This document shows, piece after piece, positions 18,428 through 28,810 of a stretch of 35,165 nt of DNA (its first letter is position 1; every line of letters begins with the position of its first letter). Under the pieces are notes generated by a model. That model was not told the origin of the DNA. It made no database searches and saw only the letters and a list, made by a program, of their open reading frames with translations. This DNA is from Balamuthia mandrillaris (taxonomy: Eukaryota > Discosea > Longamoebia > Balamuthiidae). Made by a program: the position numbers and the translations under genes. The DNA lies in contig JAVKOQ010000463.1 of NCBI GenBank assembly GCA_031835245.1, positions 1 to 35,165 of the forward strand, in the 5' to 3' direction.

Positions 18428-19009
18428 TCACGGCAATGTGCCTTCTGTAGCAGCTGTTTTCACCCGCTTTAGCCCCATCTTATCTACTAGTTCTGCGATG
18501 GTGGAGATGGTCCTTGGTTCGGCATACATGTGTTTGTGTGAGGATATGATATCAGCGATAGCGGCCTTGTCGTTTTTCCCTTTCAGCAGCTTTGCTATTG
18601 TCTTTTTGTAACTGCCAAACTCAGCCACGCGTATTTCGGTGCGCGGGTCGTGCGGTGTGAGGTACCATTGAGCCAGGTGAGGGCTGTTCACAAACGTATA
18701 GCTGCAGTCAAAGAGGTAGTATTCCTCTTGTAACAGCTCTTCCCTCCTTCCTAAATAGATAGCTGCTACTCGGTGGTGCCCATCCCACACGTACACCTGG
18801 CCCTGAGCATAGCGGTGAGAGATGGAGAGGAGGAGGGCAGAAAGGGGTGCACAAACATCAGGTAAGCATGCGAGTAGAACGAGCTTTGGTTGAGCGGGTC
18901 TACTCTTGCGTATTTCTTTGTCTCTGGCCTGTTGGTGGAACACTTGGGCAGAGTGGCGTTTCATGTTGTCAAACGAAAAGCTCCCTCCTCCTGCAACGAA
19001 CTCCGCCAT
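18428..19009 (-). CDS. Small ParB/sulfiredoxin-like domain protein
   Basis: Best model has two exons, 19009-18881 and 18802-18428, giving 167 residues. The 78-nt intron between them is pyrimidine-rich, has GT-AG ends and preserves frame; reading through gives 193 residues and is also open. After the join the protein reads GQVYVWDGHHRVAAIYLG, the DGHHR motif typical of ParB-N/sulfiredoxin-like folds, in which the loop binds or cleaves a nucleotide phosphate. Conserved-looking aromatics follow (DCSYTF, QWYLTP) and a Lys-rich C-terminal half. Eukaryotic members are little studied and I assign no reaction. The start is the first ATG. Confidence 0.6.
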   Translation of the reverse strand: MAEFVAGGGSFSFDNMKRHSAQVFHQQARDKEIRKSRPAQPKLVLLACLPDVCAPLSALLLSISHRYAQGQVYVWDGHHRVAAIYLGRREELLQEEYYLFDCSYTFVNSPHLAQWYLTPHDPRTEIRVAEFGSYKKTIAKLLKGKNDKAAIADIISSHKHMYAEPRTISTIAELVDKMGLKRVKTAATEGTLP

Positions 19010-19632
19010 TTTTATACCTTGGAGGTGAAACCAAAGAGAGCAGCAGAGAAGAGAGAAGGTAGGTGAGGGTGTGCGTGCGCAAAGATAGACGCTCCTACAA
19101 ACAAGTTTCTACATCTCGAATGCCGCTTTGCGTGACGGTGAGGCGTTGTAGAGGCATGGCTTGTGTGGGCTTTCTAGGTTTAGTGGCAACAGAGCTCTCT
19201 TCTGGGGTTAATCAGCAGTGAGCGGTGGTGGACCACTAGGAAGCCATCCCTCCTTCAAACAAACCTTTACATGGGGAGGTAGTCTGCAGCGGTGTTTCCC
19301 GCTTCTCCTCAGCAACGTTGTTGGGGGGGTTGGGGTCCTGCATGACGTACCAGAGGGAAGGGAAGCAGTTGCCGCCGCCACTGGCCTCGGACGACCTGGT
19401 TGGGGGGTCACTACGGGAGCTGCTTGCAAAAAAACCGGGGAAGGCAGGCAGGGGGGGGGGGGTATTTTTCATTGAAGGAAGGAGCGCTAGAGTTCGTGTT
19501 AGTTTACAAGGAGTTGTGGAGGTTGAGAGGCACCAGAAGTCCCCGAACCTGCTTTACCCCCCGGAACGAAAATTCACAACTACGAACAAACCCGCAAGAA
19601 GAGCGAGTGGGCTTGCTCCTACAGTCCTCAGC
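19010..19632. promoter_or_regulatory. Divergent promoter region between the ParB-like gene and the kinase gene
   Basis: Both neighbours point away from this 623-base gap. It contains a run of G (about 19450-19461) and G/C-rich pieces but no clear TATA box. An open frame runs through into the kinase exon from 19318, but its N-terminal part is Gly/Arg low complexity and looks like 5' UTR. Confidence 0.35.
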
Positions 19633-19868
19633 ATGGCAGGTGTGGCAGACGACGGTATTATGGAAAGCGATGAGTGGAGCATCGACTTTGCTGACCTCAA
19701 AATCGGAGAACAAGTGGGCAAAGGGGCCTTCGGGAAGGTGTACAGAGGGGAGCTGTTTGGCACGGAGGTAGCTATTAAGCAAATCCTCAAATCCGCTGAT
19801 GAAGAGGAAACTAAAAAATATGTTGAACGTGAAATCAATATTCTCAAGTACGTAGTTTTGTTTCAAGA

Positions 19869-19911
<43 letters not shown>

Positions 19912-20392
19912 CAATTAAGAATCAATCATGGTACAGGGGCATTAGGCATCCCCATGTGGTCAACTTTATGGGAGTGTCGAAGACAGAAAACGAGGAAGTG
20001 TATATCATTACTGAATGGCTGCCGGGCGGAGACCTCAGCAGTCTTATGACGGATAAGAGCATTGCCATTTCGTGGAAGCGGAGGTTAGAGATAGCACGGG
20101 ATGTTGCCATGGCCATGAATTATCTCCACAACAAGAAGCTGATACACAGGTTTATAGCCATTAGAACTTTTTGTGGTGCTTATGTTGAGTCATTATACAA
20201 GATCCCTTTCCTAATATCCGTCGCCCATTCAGGGACTTGAAAGCTGAAAACTTACTATTGACAGAAAATGGGCGGGTCAAGTTGGCTGACTTTGGCTTTG
20301 CCCGGAAAGTGCGGGAGAAAAACTTAGAGGCCAGGGGCACCAACACGAAGCTTATGACCATGGTATTTTCTTACTTGTTATTGCCTTACTTC

Positions 20393-20430
<38 letters not shown>

Positions 20431-20432
20431 TT

Positions 20433-20464
<32 letters not shown>

Positions 20465-22288
20465 TTTTCTCCTCTATATACACGTGGTACACTAGCTTAA
20501 CTACTACCATGCTTTAACATGTTTTGAATTATGCGTTTCTCCACAAGGCGGGAACCGATGGTATGTTGCTCCTTCCAGTTACTTGCGTAATGAGGTATAA
20601 TTTTTGCCCTTAATTGTTTGTAAAATCAGATTGGATGGCACCAGAGGTTATTTTGGGAGAAGACTATGATAACAAATGTGACGTTTATGGGTTTGGTGTT
20701 GTGCTATATGGTGTGTACCTGTTACTCAATTACTAAGTTTAAGCCCCAGCCTCACCGCTGCCTTTCTATTCTAGAACTCATATCACGAACAAAGCCTCCA
20801 AAGCGAGGTCCACAAACGTGTTTTGATTTCAAAGAGGATGATATTGCTGCTATCATTCCGCCGGACTGTATGTATAGTTCTTTTTTCTCTTGACATATCA
20901 ACGTCGATGTTGCAATATTGCTAACCTGCTTTGATGAGGAAGGCCCACCCAAGTTTTCAGATTTGGCCAATAATTGCTGCAAATACTTTAGCAAGGACCG
21001 GCCGAGTTTTGCTGAGGTTCTTGAAAAGCTGAAAGAGATTGTGGAGGAGTGCAAGGACGATGTTGGCACCGCCTCTTCTGCCATAGTCATACCCAATAAT
21101 GATGAAGAAGATAAGAAAAAGGAGGAAAGAAAAAAGTCAAGCCGAAAGAAGAAAAAGAAAGAGGTAAAAAGCCCAACTTCGCGCTCACCCAAGTCTCCTA
21201 CCATTTCTAGCGCTAGTGAACGTACGACAGAAAAAGGAGAAGAGGAAGAAGTAATGGGCGAAATGGAGGTTACAAGCAGTGGCAAGCTAAAACCCTTGGT
21301 GTTCGCAAAAAAGAAACCGAAGAAGGAATCAGCAGGGCGACGGGACAGCAAAGGAAAACCACGCAAGAGCCAACCCTCCCCTTCCATTCCAGCATCCACT
21401 TCGGGCACTGATCTGCAAGGAGACGCCAAAAAGGAGGTGAAGAAGGAACATCGCAGATCTTGGCTGGTATCGGCAAAATTACCTGGTGTGAGCAAAGCCT
21501 CCAGGGGCAAATCACCCAGAAAGGCAACAGAGAATGAAGATGGATCCTATTCTCCTTCCTCTTCATCGCCCTCTGCCTCATTGACCAGAGATACAAGGCA
21601 GGGAACGGAGCAGGATCATCAGCTTAGCCCTAAGCCAAGAAAGGACAAAGACACAACTACAAACCTCGATGAATCAAATGAGCAGGCGCCACATGGCGAA
21701 GAAGGGATGACTGAAGAGGAAGCTGAATTTGAGCAAACACCAGAGAGTTTACCAGTGGTCCGCACAAGTACTCTTTCTGAAGGCAATGTCACCAAGGAAA
21801 GTGTTGAGGTTTCCAAGAAGGTTTATCGCTCTAAAAAGATAACTATGAAACTCACAAAAGATGTTCGTGCTTTCAGTCCTGGTGAAGCTGTACTCATTAA
21901 TGGCATGTATCTTTTGTAAATGTTTTTACTTTTGAAATGCTTCTAACCAAATATAATAGTGGCAGTGGATAATCAAACAAACAAAACAATATCTATGATC
22001 ACAGTACAACTAGAAAGGATAAACTATGTGTCAATTGAAGGAAAAAGTAAAAACAAAACCTTGGAAAAGACAAAAACAGAAACTGTAACAGTAGGCAAAC
22101 CTGTGAACTACTTTTATACTATTGGCCCTTCTGCCAAGTATGATGGTTCTGTGGAATACCTTTTGCCTAAGGATCTTACTTCTAGTGCCCGTGGTGAAAA
22201 TGAAACTGTTAGTTATAGCCTTATTGTAACCTGTGTTGTCAAACATGCTAAAGACATTTCTACCATATTTCCTATTGAAGTAAAATAG
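19633..22288 (+). CDS. Protein kinase with C-terminal arrestin-like domain
   Basis: Eight exons: 19633-19847, 19937-20149, 20233-20362, 20548-20560, 20630-20710, 20775-20867, 20943-21902, 21960-22288; 2034 nt, 677 residues, phases fit throughout. The kinase domain (about 20-300) has GKGAFGKVYRG, the VAIK lysine (49), HRDLKAEN, DFG and WMAPEV, and looks tyrosine-kinase-like (TKL) and active. A Lys/Ser-rich linker of some 230 residues follows. The last 145 residues (VYRSKKITMKLTKDV, then FSPGEAVLINVAVDNQTNK and later VSYSLIVTCVVKH) match the C-terminal arrestin fold, which binds phosphorylated receptors or endocytic partners. Exon 4 is a 13-nt microexon, and the last intron is GC-AG (GCATGT donor). 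(CT)n tracts lie in introns 1 and 3. Kinase certain, arrestin likely. Confidence 0.9.
19868..19910 (+). repeat. (CT)n tract in kinase intron 1
   Basis: A CT run on the plus strand (gene sense) some 25 bases before the GTACAG acceptor. A similar CT/CTTT run lies at about 20396-20463 in intron 3. Confidence 0.85.
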
Positions 22289-22645
22289 TTTTTTTCCAAT
22301 TTTTATTTAAGCATTTGCCTTTACCTTTCACTTTCAAATTCTTTTTCTTTTTATTTAAGATTATCAACAAAATGTTGCTAAAGCAAACTCTTGATTCACC
22401 CTGGCCACTTTTTCCTTACAACCTCAAGGGAGTCCTTTTTATATAAAGCTCTTTAAGCTATACTGTAAGTTGAAAAAAATTCCAAGGCAATTAATTCGCT
22501 TTGTTCTTATTATCTATTTTTTTATCAACTTAGTACATTCACTTTTATTTCATTCACAACACAAAACAACCTTTTCCTCTTGACACCCTTTGTTCCCTTG
22601 TTTCCTCTTTGAATAATATGTTTTGGTCCCATCTGTTTATGTTAT
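22289..22645. other. AT-rich spacer
   Basis: The 3' flank of the kinase gene. AT-rich with T-runs; no gene, RNA or repeat recognised. It marks the change from gene-dense to repeat-rich DNA. Confidence 0.4.
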
Positions 22646-22649
22646 TCAT

Positions 22650-23810
22650 TTCTTGCTTTTACATCACTTCCAAAGAATGCTAAAATGCAGAAAAACTACC
22701 GTTTCATGCCAGAGGAATCTCCAACTTGCTCTTGCTGCCTATAATCTCCAGACATGTTTTCAACTTTGCTTGCATTGTTTCATCTCTTGAGCCCTGTTGC
22801 AAATTTCTTTCTACTTGACAGGAGCTTTGTTGTACAGTCTTCTATAATTTGTTTTCTGACTTGTTCTTCATCTTCATTGTCCATGCTCCAGATTTTAAAG
22901 TGATCTTTCCAAAGATTTGGACATCTTAACACGTGGTGTTCTGCTGTTCCTTCTTTAGCATTGCATGTTGAGCACTTACTGTTGAATGGATCCCAATTTT
23001 TTTGAATGGCCAGTCCATCACAACAAATAGCATTCATTAATTGTTCTTTCCTTAGGTTAGTTATTTCAAAGCTTCATTGTAGTTCAACTAAACATCTTCC
23101 ATTTGTTAAGAAGTTATGCCAGAGCCATGCTCTTGTTCTTCTTTTTCCTTTAGCTGCATACTCCGCCTTGGCTACCAGAGTTAAGGCCCTCATCCTCTTG
23201 GCTTTCTTTTCAACATCACTGGTCCCTTCACTTCTCTCACCTTCTTTCTTCTCACCTTTCTCTTTCCTGCATTGGCTTATCTCTTCAAGTAGCTCAAAGT
23301 GGCCATCTTGCCTTTTAGCATGACAGATTACTGCTTGCCTGTTCAACTCACAGTAGGCCTTGATGGTCAACCAGCCCAATTCTGCTCTACAAACCCCTGC
23401 TACAGTCCTTTGATGAACCTGCAATACACTTCTTGCTGTCTCATTCCACATAGCTTTGATCTTCTTCCACCATAATTTTGAAAGCTTTGTTATGTATAGT
23501 CCAAATGACATGGTAGACTTGACGATAGCCTTTGCAGTGATCTGACAATGTATGTACTAAGGCCTTGGGCAAAGGCTTCTTGCTGCCTAAGGCTAATTAG
23601 GGCTTGCTTGACCTTGGTGATCCTCTAATTGGCATGCATTGTCCCTCCCCACTTTCTTCAAACCACAGTCCAAGGTACTTGGCCTTCTTCACACATTACA
23701 CAGCCTCTTCCTTTAAGTCTCCACTCTTGAAAGAAGGCCTTCTTTCCTTGTACCTGCACCACTGATTTCTTTGCATTGAACTGAAGTCCCAGAGCATTCA
23801 CTGTCTGTTT
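22650..23810 (-). mobile_element. LINE fragment (end of RT to C-terminus), decayed
   Basis: It matches the C-terminal third of the intact LINE ORF2 at 30.5-31.65 kb in the same orientation: WNETARSVLQVHQRTVAGVCRAELGW, the HFELLEEIS segment, and the C-terminal zinc-knuckle-like CSTCNAKEGTAEHHVLRCPNLW. The frame is broken several times, both ends are missing, and the divergence marks it as an old 5'-truncated copy. Confidence 0.85.
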
Positions 23811-23939
23811 CAAAAAATGGTAAGGTTTTTAGTTCATCTTTCTCTTGTTACTATCACCTTCACCCACTTACTTACTTACTTACACAATCACTTTGCAGGT
23901 AATGTGTATAGATGTGGAAACACATTGGTCAAAAAGTCA

Positions 23940-24045
23940 TGTATTATCCACTCTAGATTTTGAAGTGATCTTTTTAAAGATTTGGATATCTTAATAGGAA
24001 GTATTCTGCTGTTTCCTCCTTAGCATTGCATACAAGGCACTTACT
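23940..24045 (-). mobile_element. Short LINE fragment
   Basis: About 105 bases resemble the zinc-knuckle region at 22885-22985 (phrases such as tgatcttt-aaagatttgga and gcattgcat-aggcactta). It is too short and diverged for more detail. Confidence 0.55.
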
Positions 24046-24194
24046 GAGAGTTGCCTAGTGTAAAATGTTCTGCTGGCAAGGATTTCTCATAACAACAGTT
24101 GAATAAACCAATTAAAATATAGAACATGTTTAAAAAAACAAAACAATTTTTATTACAATGACAAGAAAAAAGCAAAAGTACAAAACACAAACAG

Positions 24195-24741
24195 ATGAAG
24201 CCAAAACAAACAATTCAAAAAGACAGAGCCAAGAAGAATGACAAAAGAAGCAAAAGGAACATGAGGAACAGCAGCTACAAGAAGAAGCTCAAGAGAAACT
24301 TCAAAGAAGGTGAGCACAACAAGCTGCATCAAAATGGCATTGCTGAGCAGCTTCTTCTGCAAGTTTATGCTTGTCCTTGCCCTTTACTTCACCTTCGCCT
24401 TTCCCCTCACCCTCACCCTCATCCTCATCCTCGCCCTTGTCCTTGTCCTTGCCCTTGCCCTTGCCCTTGCCCTTGCCCTTGCCCTTGCCCTTGCCCTTGC
24501 CCTTGCCCTTGCCCCCGCCCTTGCCCTCAAAGGAGCAGTGCAAGCTCCAGAAAGAAAAATGACAGAAGCAGAAGGCCAAGAGCCAAAGGTGTCAACAAGC
24601 TCAGCAACAATAAGAAAAGGAGGAACAAGAAGCCAAGACAAGGCGAAAAAGGCAGCTCTAGAAAGAAAGAAAGCAACACCACCAAAACAAGTGCCTAAAA
24701 GAAGAGGAAGAAAAGAAAGCTCAGCAAAAGAAAGCTACTGA
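24195..24741. other. Unrecognised open stretch around a hexamer repeat
   Basis: Several frames stay open on both strands because of the repeat. The plus-strand text starting at 24195 gives a very basic peptide (Lys/Arg/Asn-rich) and the part after the repeat is Lys/Ala-rich. No family is recognised. It may be decayed transposon DNA or a fast-evolving low-complexity gene. Confidence 0.2.
24396..24530 (+). repeat. CCCTTG hexamer microsatellite
   Basis: About twenty hexamers, with CTCACC/CTCATC variants at the left and a nearly pure CCCTTG block at the right. It encodes Leu-Ala, Pro-Cys or Pro-Leu repeats on the plus strand and Lys-Gly on the minus strand. Confidence 0.9.
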
Positions 24742-24894
24742 GTCACTGAGCTCTTTGCCTACCTCCTCCTCTTCTTTAACCATACCTTCGTTTGCACTCC
24801 CTGCCTTGCTTCATTACTCACAGCAGGCTCCTTCAGCATCCCAGCATGTATGGTACCCTCCTTCTTGAGCCACTTGCCAACAACTTTTTTGTCA

Positions 24895-25108
24895 CCTTCT
24901 TCATTGACTTCTTTGCTGACCTCCTCTTTGCCAAGCTCCTCTTTGCTGACCTCCTCTTCACCAACCTCTGCTTTGCTGGCCTCCTCTTCGCTGACCTCCT
25001 CTTTGCCAACTTCCTCTTCACTGACCTCCTCTTCACCAACCTCTGCTTTGCTGGCCTCCTCTTCGCTGACCTCCTCTTTGCCAACTTCCTCTTCACCAAC
25101 CTCCTTAC
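24895..25108 (-). repeat. 15-bp tandem repeat in a 75-bp higher-order unit
   Basis: The array is built from 15-bp units. In one minus-strand frame they read KEEVS EEEAS KAEVG EEEVS EEEVG, and this five-unit block (75 bp) occurs twice in succession, with degenerate units at the ends. The minus-strand frame stays open leftward to about 24780 (GKWLKKEGTIHAG). It could be an exon of an acidic protein, since TAG acceptor-like sequence lies just upstream at 25114, but no complete gene could be built. Confidence 0.75.
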
Positions 25109-25201
25109 CAAGGCCTACATCAAAAATTAAGTTAAATGGGAATAGATTTATAGTAAATAAGGAGTGTTGGATAGAGGCAATACGAAAGTGATGTGAGGAA
25201 A

Positions 25202-25218
25202 AAGAAGGGACATGTAGT
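25202..25218 (+). repeat. Left target-site duplication of a LINE insertion
   Basis: AAGAAGGGACATGTAGT; the same 17 bases recur at 25494-25510 on the other side of the LINE piece. Confidence 0.85.
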
Positions 25219-25495
25219 AATAATAATCAGAAGTTTATTTGCTCTGAAAGCAACATCATACATAAAAAGTAAGCATTGTACATACATAGTGTACTCTTAC
25301 TTCTCTTACTCCCTCATTCTCAACGCCTTCCCAATTGTTATGTTAGTTCACAAGTGAAAGGTGTTGAATGAGCTTTTAGACTAACTTTGTATCATCTAGC
25401 TATCCTTTTCTTCCCCTTTTCCTCTTTTATCATTTCCTTACTTTTACATTACTTCCAAAGATTGATAAAATGCAAAAGAACTTCTATACTTCCAA
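25219..25495 (-). mobile_element. 5'-truncated LINE insertion (3' end only) with target-site duplication
   Basis: It matches the 3' end of the LINE family at 30.28-30.55 kb: last codons, 3' UTR and the ...AGAGCAAATAAACTT tail, ending in ATTATTATT repeats. About 277 bases survive. The 5' end stops abruptly inside the coding end and runs into the duplicated target, a standard truncated retrotransposition product. Confidence 0.9.
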
Positions 25496-25510
25496 GAAGG
25501 GACATGTAGT
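25494..25510 (+). repeat. Right target-site duplication of the LINE insertion
   Basis: Exact copy of 25202-25218. The first two bases may also belong to the LINE 5' end, so the true duplication is 15-17 bp. Confidence 0.85.
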
Positions 25511-26945
25511 GGGAAAGCCAAAAAAACTAAAGCAAGTGGGAGAATATGTAATTACAATCACAGAATGTACTACATGTTTAAGTAGAACAACTTACTCAAA
25601 TGTGGTCTGTGGCCCTATTCAATCACCAAAGAAACAACAAACAGGCCCTGGTATAAAGAGTATCAACCTGGAAGTAGTTGCATCAGTGCTTTCTGGAGTT
25701 ACATAGAGAAGTTATAAAAACAAAAGACATACTCATGGTTTGACACACATGTGTTGGGCAACTTGGAGACGAGCAGAGAAGATGGTGAGGTATGTGGTCA
25801 AACATTTGGCCAAAAAAACTTTCAATGAGTAAGCAATGTATATCAAAGCATCTCGTGTACTACTTGCCTTGGCTAGTGATGAAGCATAGAGCTATAGAAG
25901 GAATGCAAACCAGGGGGTTGTATTCACTTATTGACATCAACAACAACAAGGTGCTTTACCAGGTTGTTCTGTCAAAGAGCAAAGGTCCTTGTTGGAAAAC
26001 CAACAATTCATGTCATTATGACTTCCTGTCAACACTTTCCCTGGATACCCCAAATTCTCTTACCTCTTTTTATTTTCCCTTTTTCCTCACGACACACTCA
26101 AAGCACACACTTTGGTCCACACCTCTTTTCTTGTAAATTAACCCAGAGTCACTTACATGCCGTCCCTTTCTTGATCCGCAGGGTTTATCCCCATCAACAT
26201 CCTGAAGAGCAGGAAACAGGTCTGGGTCATGGAGGGAAACTATGAGGGCACCTCCAATGGAATGGAGGCAGAGGGATTCTGACAAGCAATAAATTGGCTT
26301 GAGGAGAAGAAGCTACTGCCTCAGTTACAGACCTTTGTATGCGACCAAGATGCATCAGTCTTGAAGATCTTGAAATGAGGATGCCAGACTTAGTGAGGTA
26401 AAGATCATGCATGATCCAGCACATTTGAAAAACAACTTTCAAAAAGACCTACAGAAAATACTGTGCAGAGTATGAAGAAAGGCTTCAATAGGAGATGGTT
26501 GGGGAATTCCAACAGTGGATGAAGTTTGCCAAGGTTCACTACTACTTTGAGAAGAAGTGTGATGACCACTGTCTCCATCTGGAAAGGATTGTGGATCTTG
26601 ATTCAATGGATCGTTCCACACTCTTCAGTGCTCTTCCTCTAAAAATCCTTTTCCACATCACCACCCAGGTCAGGAAAGGAAAAAAGCTGTGCTTGCTTTT
26701 ATCTTCTTGCAAGCTTCTTGCTGCAATCTGTTGTCACCCAACACTGTTGAAGTGGAAAAAAGAGTGTAATTGTGAGACAAAGGAAGCTGACAACAGTGGA
26801 GAGGAAAAAGTGTGTGATTGTTACAAAAAGGAGTACTGTGATGATGGTAAAGAAAAGATCCAAAAAGTCAAAGAAGATAGACAGCATTGTGGTGAAGATA
26901 GATGTTCATACACAGCAATGATACCTGCCACAACGAAAATTTAAA
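25496..26945 (+). pseudogene. Decayed Mutator/Kolobok-like DNA transposase
   Basis: Conserved-looking blocks sit in order but in different frames. Near 25860-25990 there is RAIEGMQTRGLYSLIDINNNKV, like the block with a catalytic Asp region of Mutator-like transposases. Near 26190-26370, GNYEGTSNGMEAEGF is followed by WLEEKKLLPQLQTFVCDQDAS, the N-x-x-GTS-x-x-ME motif and D-x-D pair typical of that family. Near 26410, HDPAHLKNNFQKDL resembles the block before its Cys/His region. After that, 26495-26944 is open and Cys/Lys-rich. Stops and shifts separate the blocks, so it is inactive. Terminal repeats were not found. The DNA left of the LINE insertion (up to 25218) may belong to the same element. 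Confidence 0.5.
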
Positions 26946-28380
26946 TATGTGTCATACAAAAGACACACCAGAGGACAAAAACCTGCCTACCTTTGGAGAC
27001 TGAGCATTTCTCTCTGCATTATGAAGAAACCTTGAAGAAAAGGGGAGCACAACTGCAAGCATGTTTGGAGAACTTAGATTGAACATAGTGACTAGTGTCC
27101 AGCAACATTTGGACAACTTGGATAAACAGGAAACGTGAAATCAAAAAAGGAAACAAAGCAAGGCCTTCAAGAAAAGAGAGCAAGAGTCATCAACAACAAA
27201 AGGTGAGCAATGAAGAGGATCTCACAGTGTTTCAAAGTAGAATCAGTGAAGTCTAAAGAAGAAAAAGGGAAAGAAAGCAGCTTGGGTAATATTGACTAGT
27301 GAGTTCTTTCAACAGACCAAGCTCAATCTGAAAAAGAGACAAACAAAACAAGGAAACCACATTGATTACTTTAGCTAACACAACCAGGCTTGGCATTTGT
27401 TTGACATCAAATGACAGCACATTGGCCAGCAAAGTGTGCTCTTTTAGCTTTGAAGAAGCATAGTAATATGTGTGTTAGCACATTGTTGGCAACTGCCAAT
27501 ATAACCAATGCATTGCTTCTTTCTTTGTTCTTCCTCAGCTAACAATAGTACCAAGTCTACGTCAGCCTCTTGTGATTTCCTGTAGATTTCTCTCTTGTGG
27601 AACTTTCCTTTCTTCTTTCTGACATGTGGCTTCTCCTGATGGGTTCTTTTTTTCATTCATTTTGTTTTTCTCTTTTTTTTTCCTTTCTTTTCTCTTTCTC
27701 TCTTTTTTTTTCTCTCAGAACAGGAACATGTATCAAATACACACACTCTGTCATGACACTTCTCTTTCATTAAAAGCCTATTCTTGGACTTATTCACTTT
27801 CTTACATTCTTATGTGACTGAGCTAACAACATCAATGATTACCTCTATGACAAAGGTATTCTTGTTGATCACTATCTGGATTCATCCACAGAGCAGAAGC
27901 AACTCCATCAACCTCTGAACACCAAGTAGTTGGCAGTTGGCAATGTGCATTAGAAAAACCACCAATTTCTGCCTTTGCTATTTAAAATGAGTGGTATTTT
28001 GGGGTTTTAAGCAGTTTTTGGCAGCTGCCATTGCTGTTTTTAAATATGAGTGGATTTGGATAACTAGCCACTTGTGATCTGCATCAAATGACAACTAAAA
28101 CTGCTGCATTATTTTAATAAAAATTGTTTTAATTGAAGTTGGAAGTCTATTATACAATGGCAATCATTGTTGTTAAAGCTTTCATTGTTCTAAGATAGAT
28201 ATTGCAAAAGAAAAGTCAGAAAGAAATGGCAAACCAACACCATGAGAGCAATCTTCACCACTACTCTGAACCATGTGCAACATGTTACATCCTTCAAGCT
28301 CATTCCCTACCCAAGATAGAGCGGCAGAAGAGCATAGGTCACTACACTGGAAAAAAAAAGCAAGATTAGAAAAAGAAAGT
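26946..28380. other. Repeat-rich spacer with no recognised gene
   Basis: AT-rich, with a T-rich tract at about 27640-27720 and scattered short open frames without family features. It may include the outer part of the decayed DNA transposon. Confidence 0.35.
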
Positions 28381-28381
28381 A

Positions 28382-28750
28382 TTGCTTGGCCTTGGTTATC
28401 TCCTTGGCATGGGTTGTTCACTCATCACTTTCTTCAAACCACAGTCCAAGGCATTTGGCCTTCTTCACACATCCTTCCCTTTAAGACTTCGCTCTTGAAA
28501 GTGAGCCTTCTTTCCTTGAATTAGCACCACTGATTTCTTTGCATTGAACTGAAGTTCCAGAGCATTCACTGCCTCCATTGCCACATTCAATCTTCTCTGA
28601 AGCTCCAAAGGATTGCTGGCCATCACTGCCAAATCATCTGCAACCAGTAAGCAAACATTCCTTGCTTTATCTCCCCTTTCTTTCTCCTCTGCCGCTCATA
28701 ACTTTCTTGCCACCATATCAATATACACATTGAACAAGAAGGGAGACAAA
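28382..28750 (-). mobile_element. Inverted 5' segment of a twin-primed LINE copy
   Basis: It matches the RT region of the intact LINE at 31441-31820 in the same orientation, including the FADDLAV-encoding part. Its left end corresponds to intact-copy base 31441, directly next to where the following plus-strand piece begins (31439), so the two belong to one insertion with its 5' part flipped. Confidence 0.8.
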
Positions 28751-28810
28751 TTCCTTATAATAGTGACTATATTTTCATAAAGTAATTAGTTTGAAAGAAA
28801 GTTTACTTTC

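Noticed and set aside
19318-19632. Kinase N-terminal extension from an upstream ATG
   Set aside because: The extension is Gly/Arg low complexity spanning a G-run; the kinase domain begins naturally about 20 residues after the ATG at 19633.
24301-24579. Lys-Gly or Leu-Ala repeat proteins from the hexamer tract
   Set aside because: All frames on both strands are open only because a 6-bp repeat has no stops; no flanking domain or splice structure supports any of them.
24396-25108. CRISPR-like array
   Set aside because: The repeats are contiguous tandem units without unique spacers, and the genome is eukaryotic.
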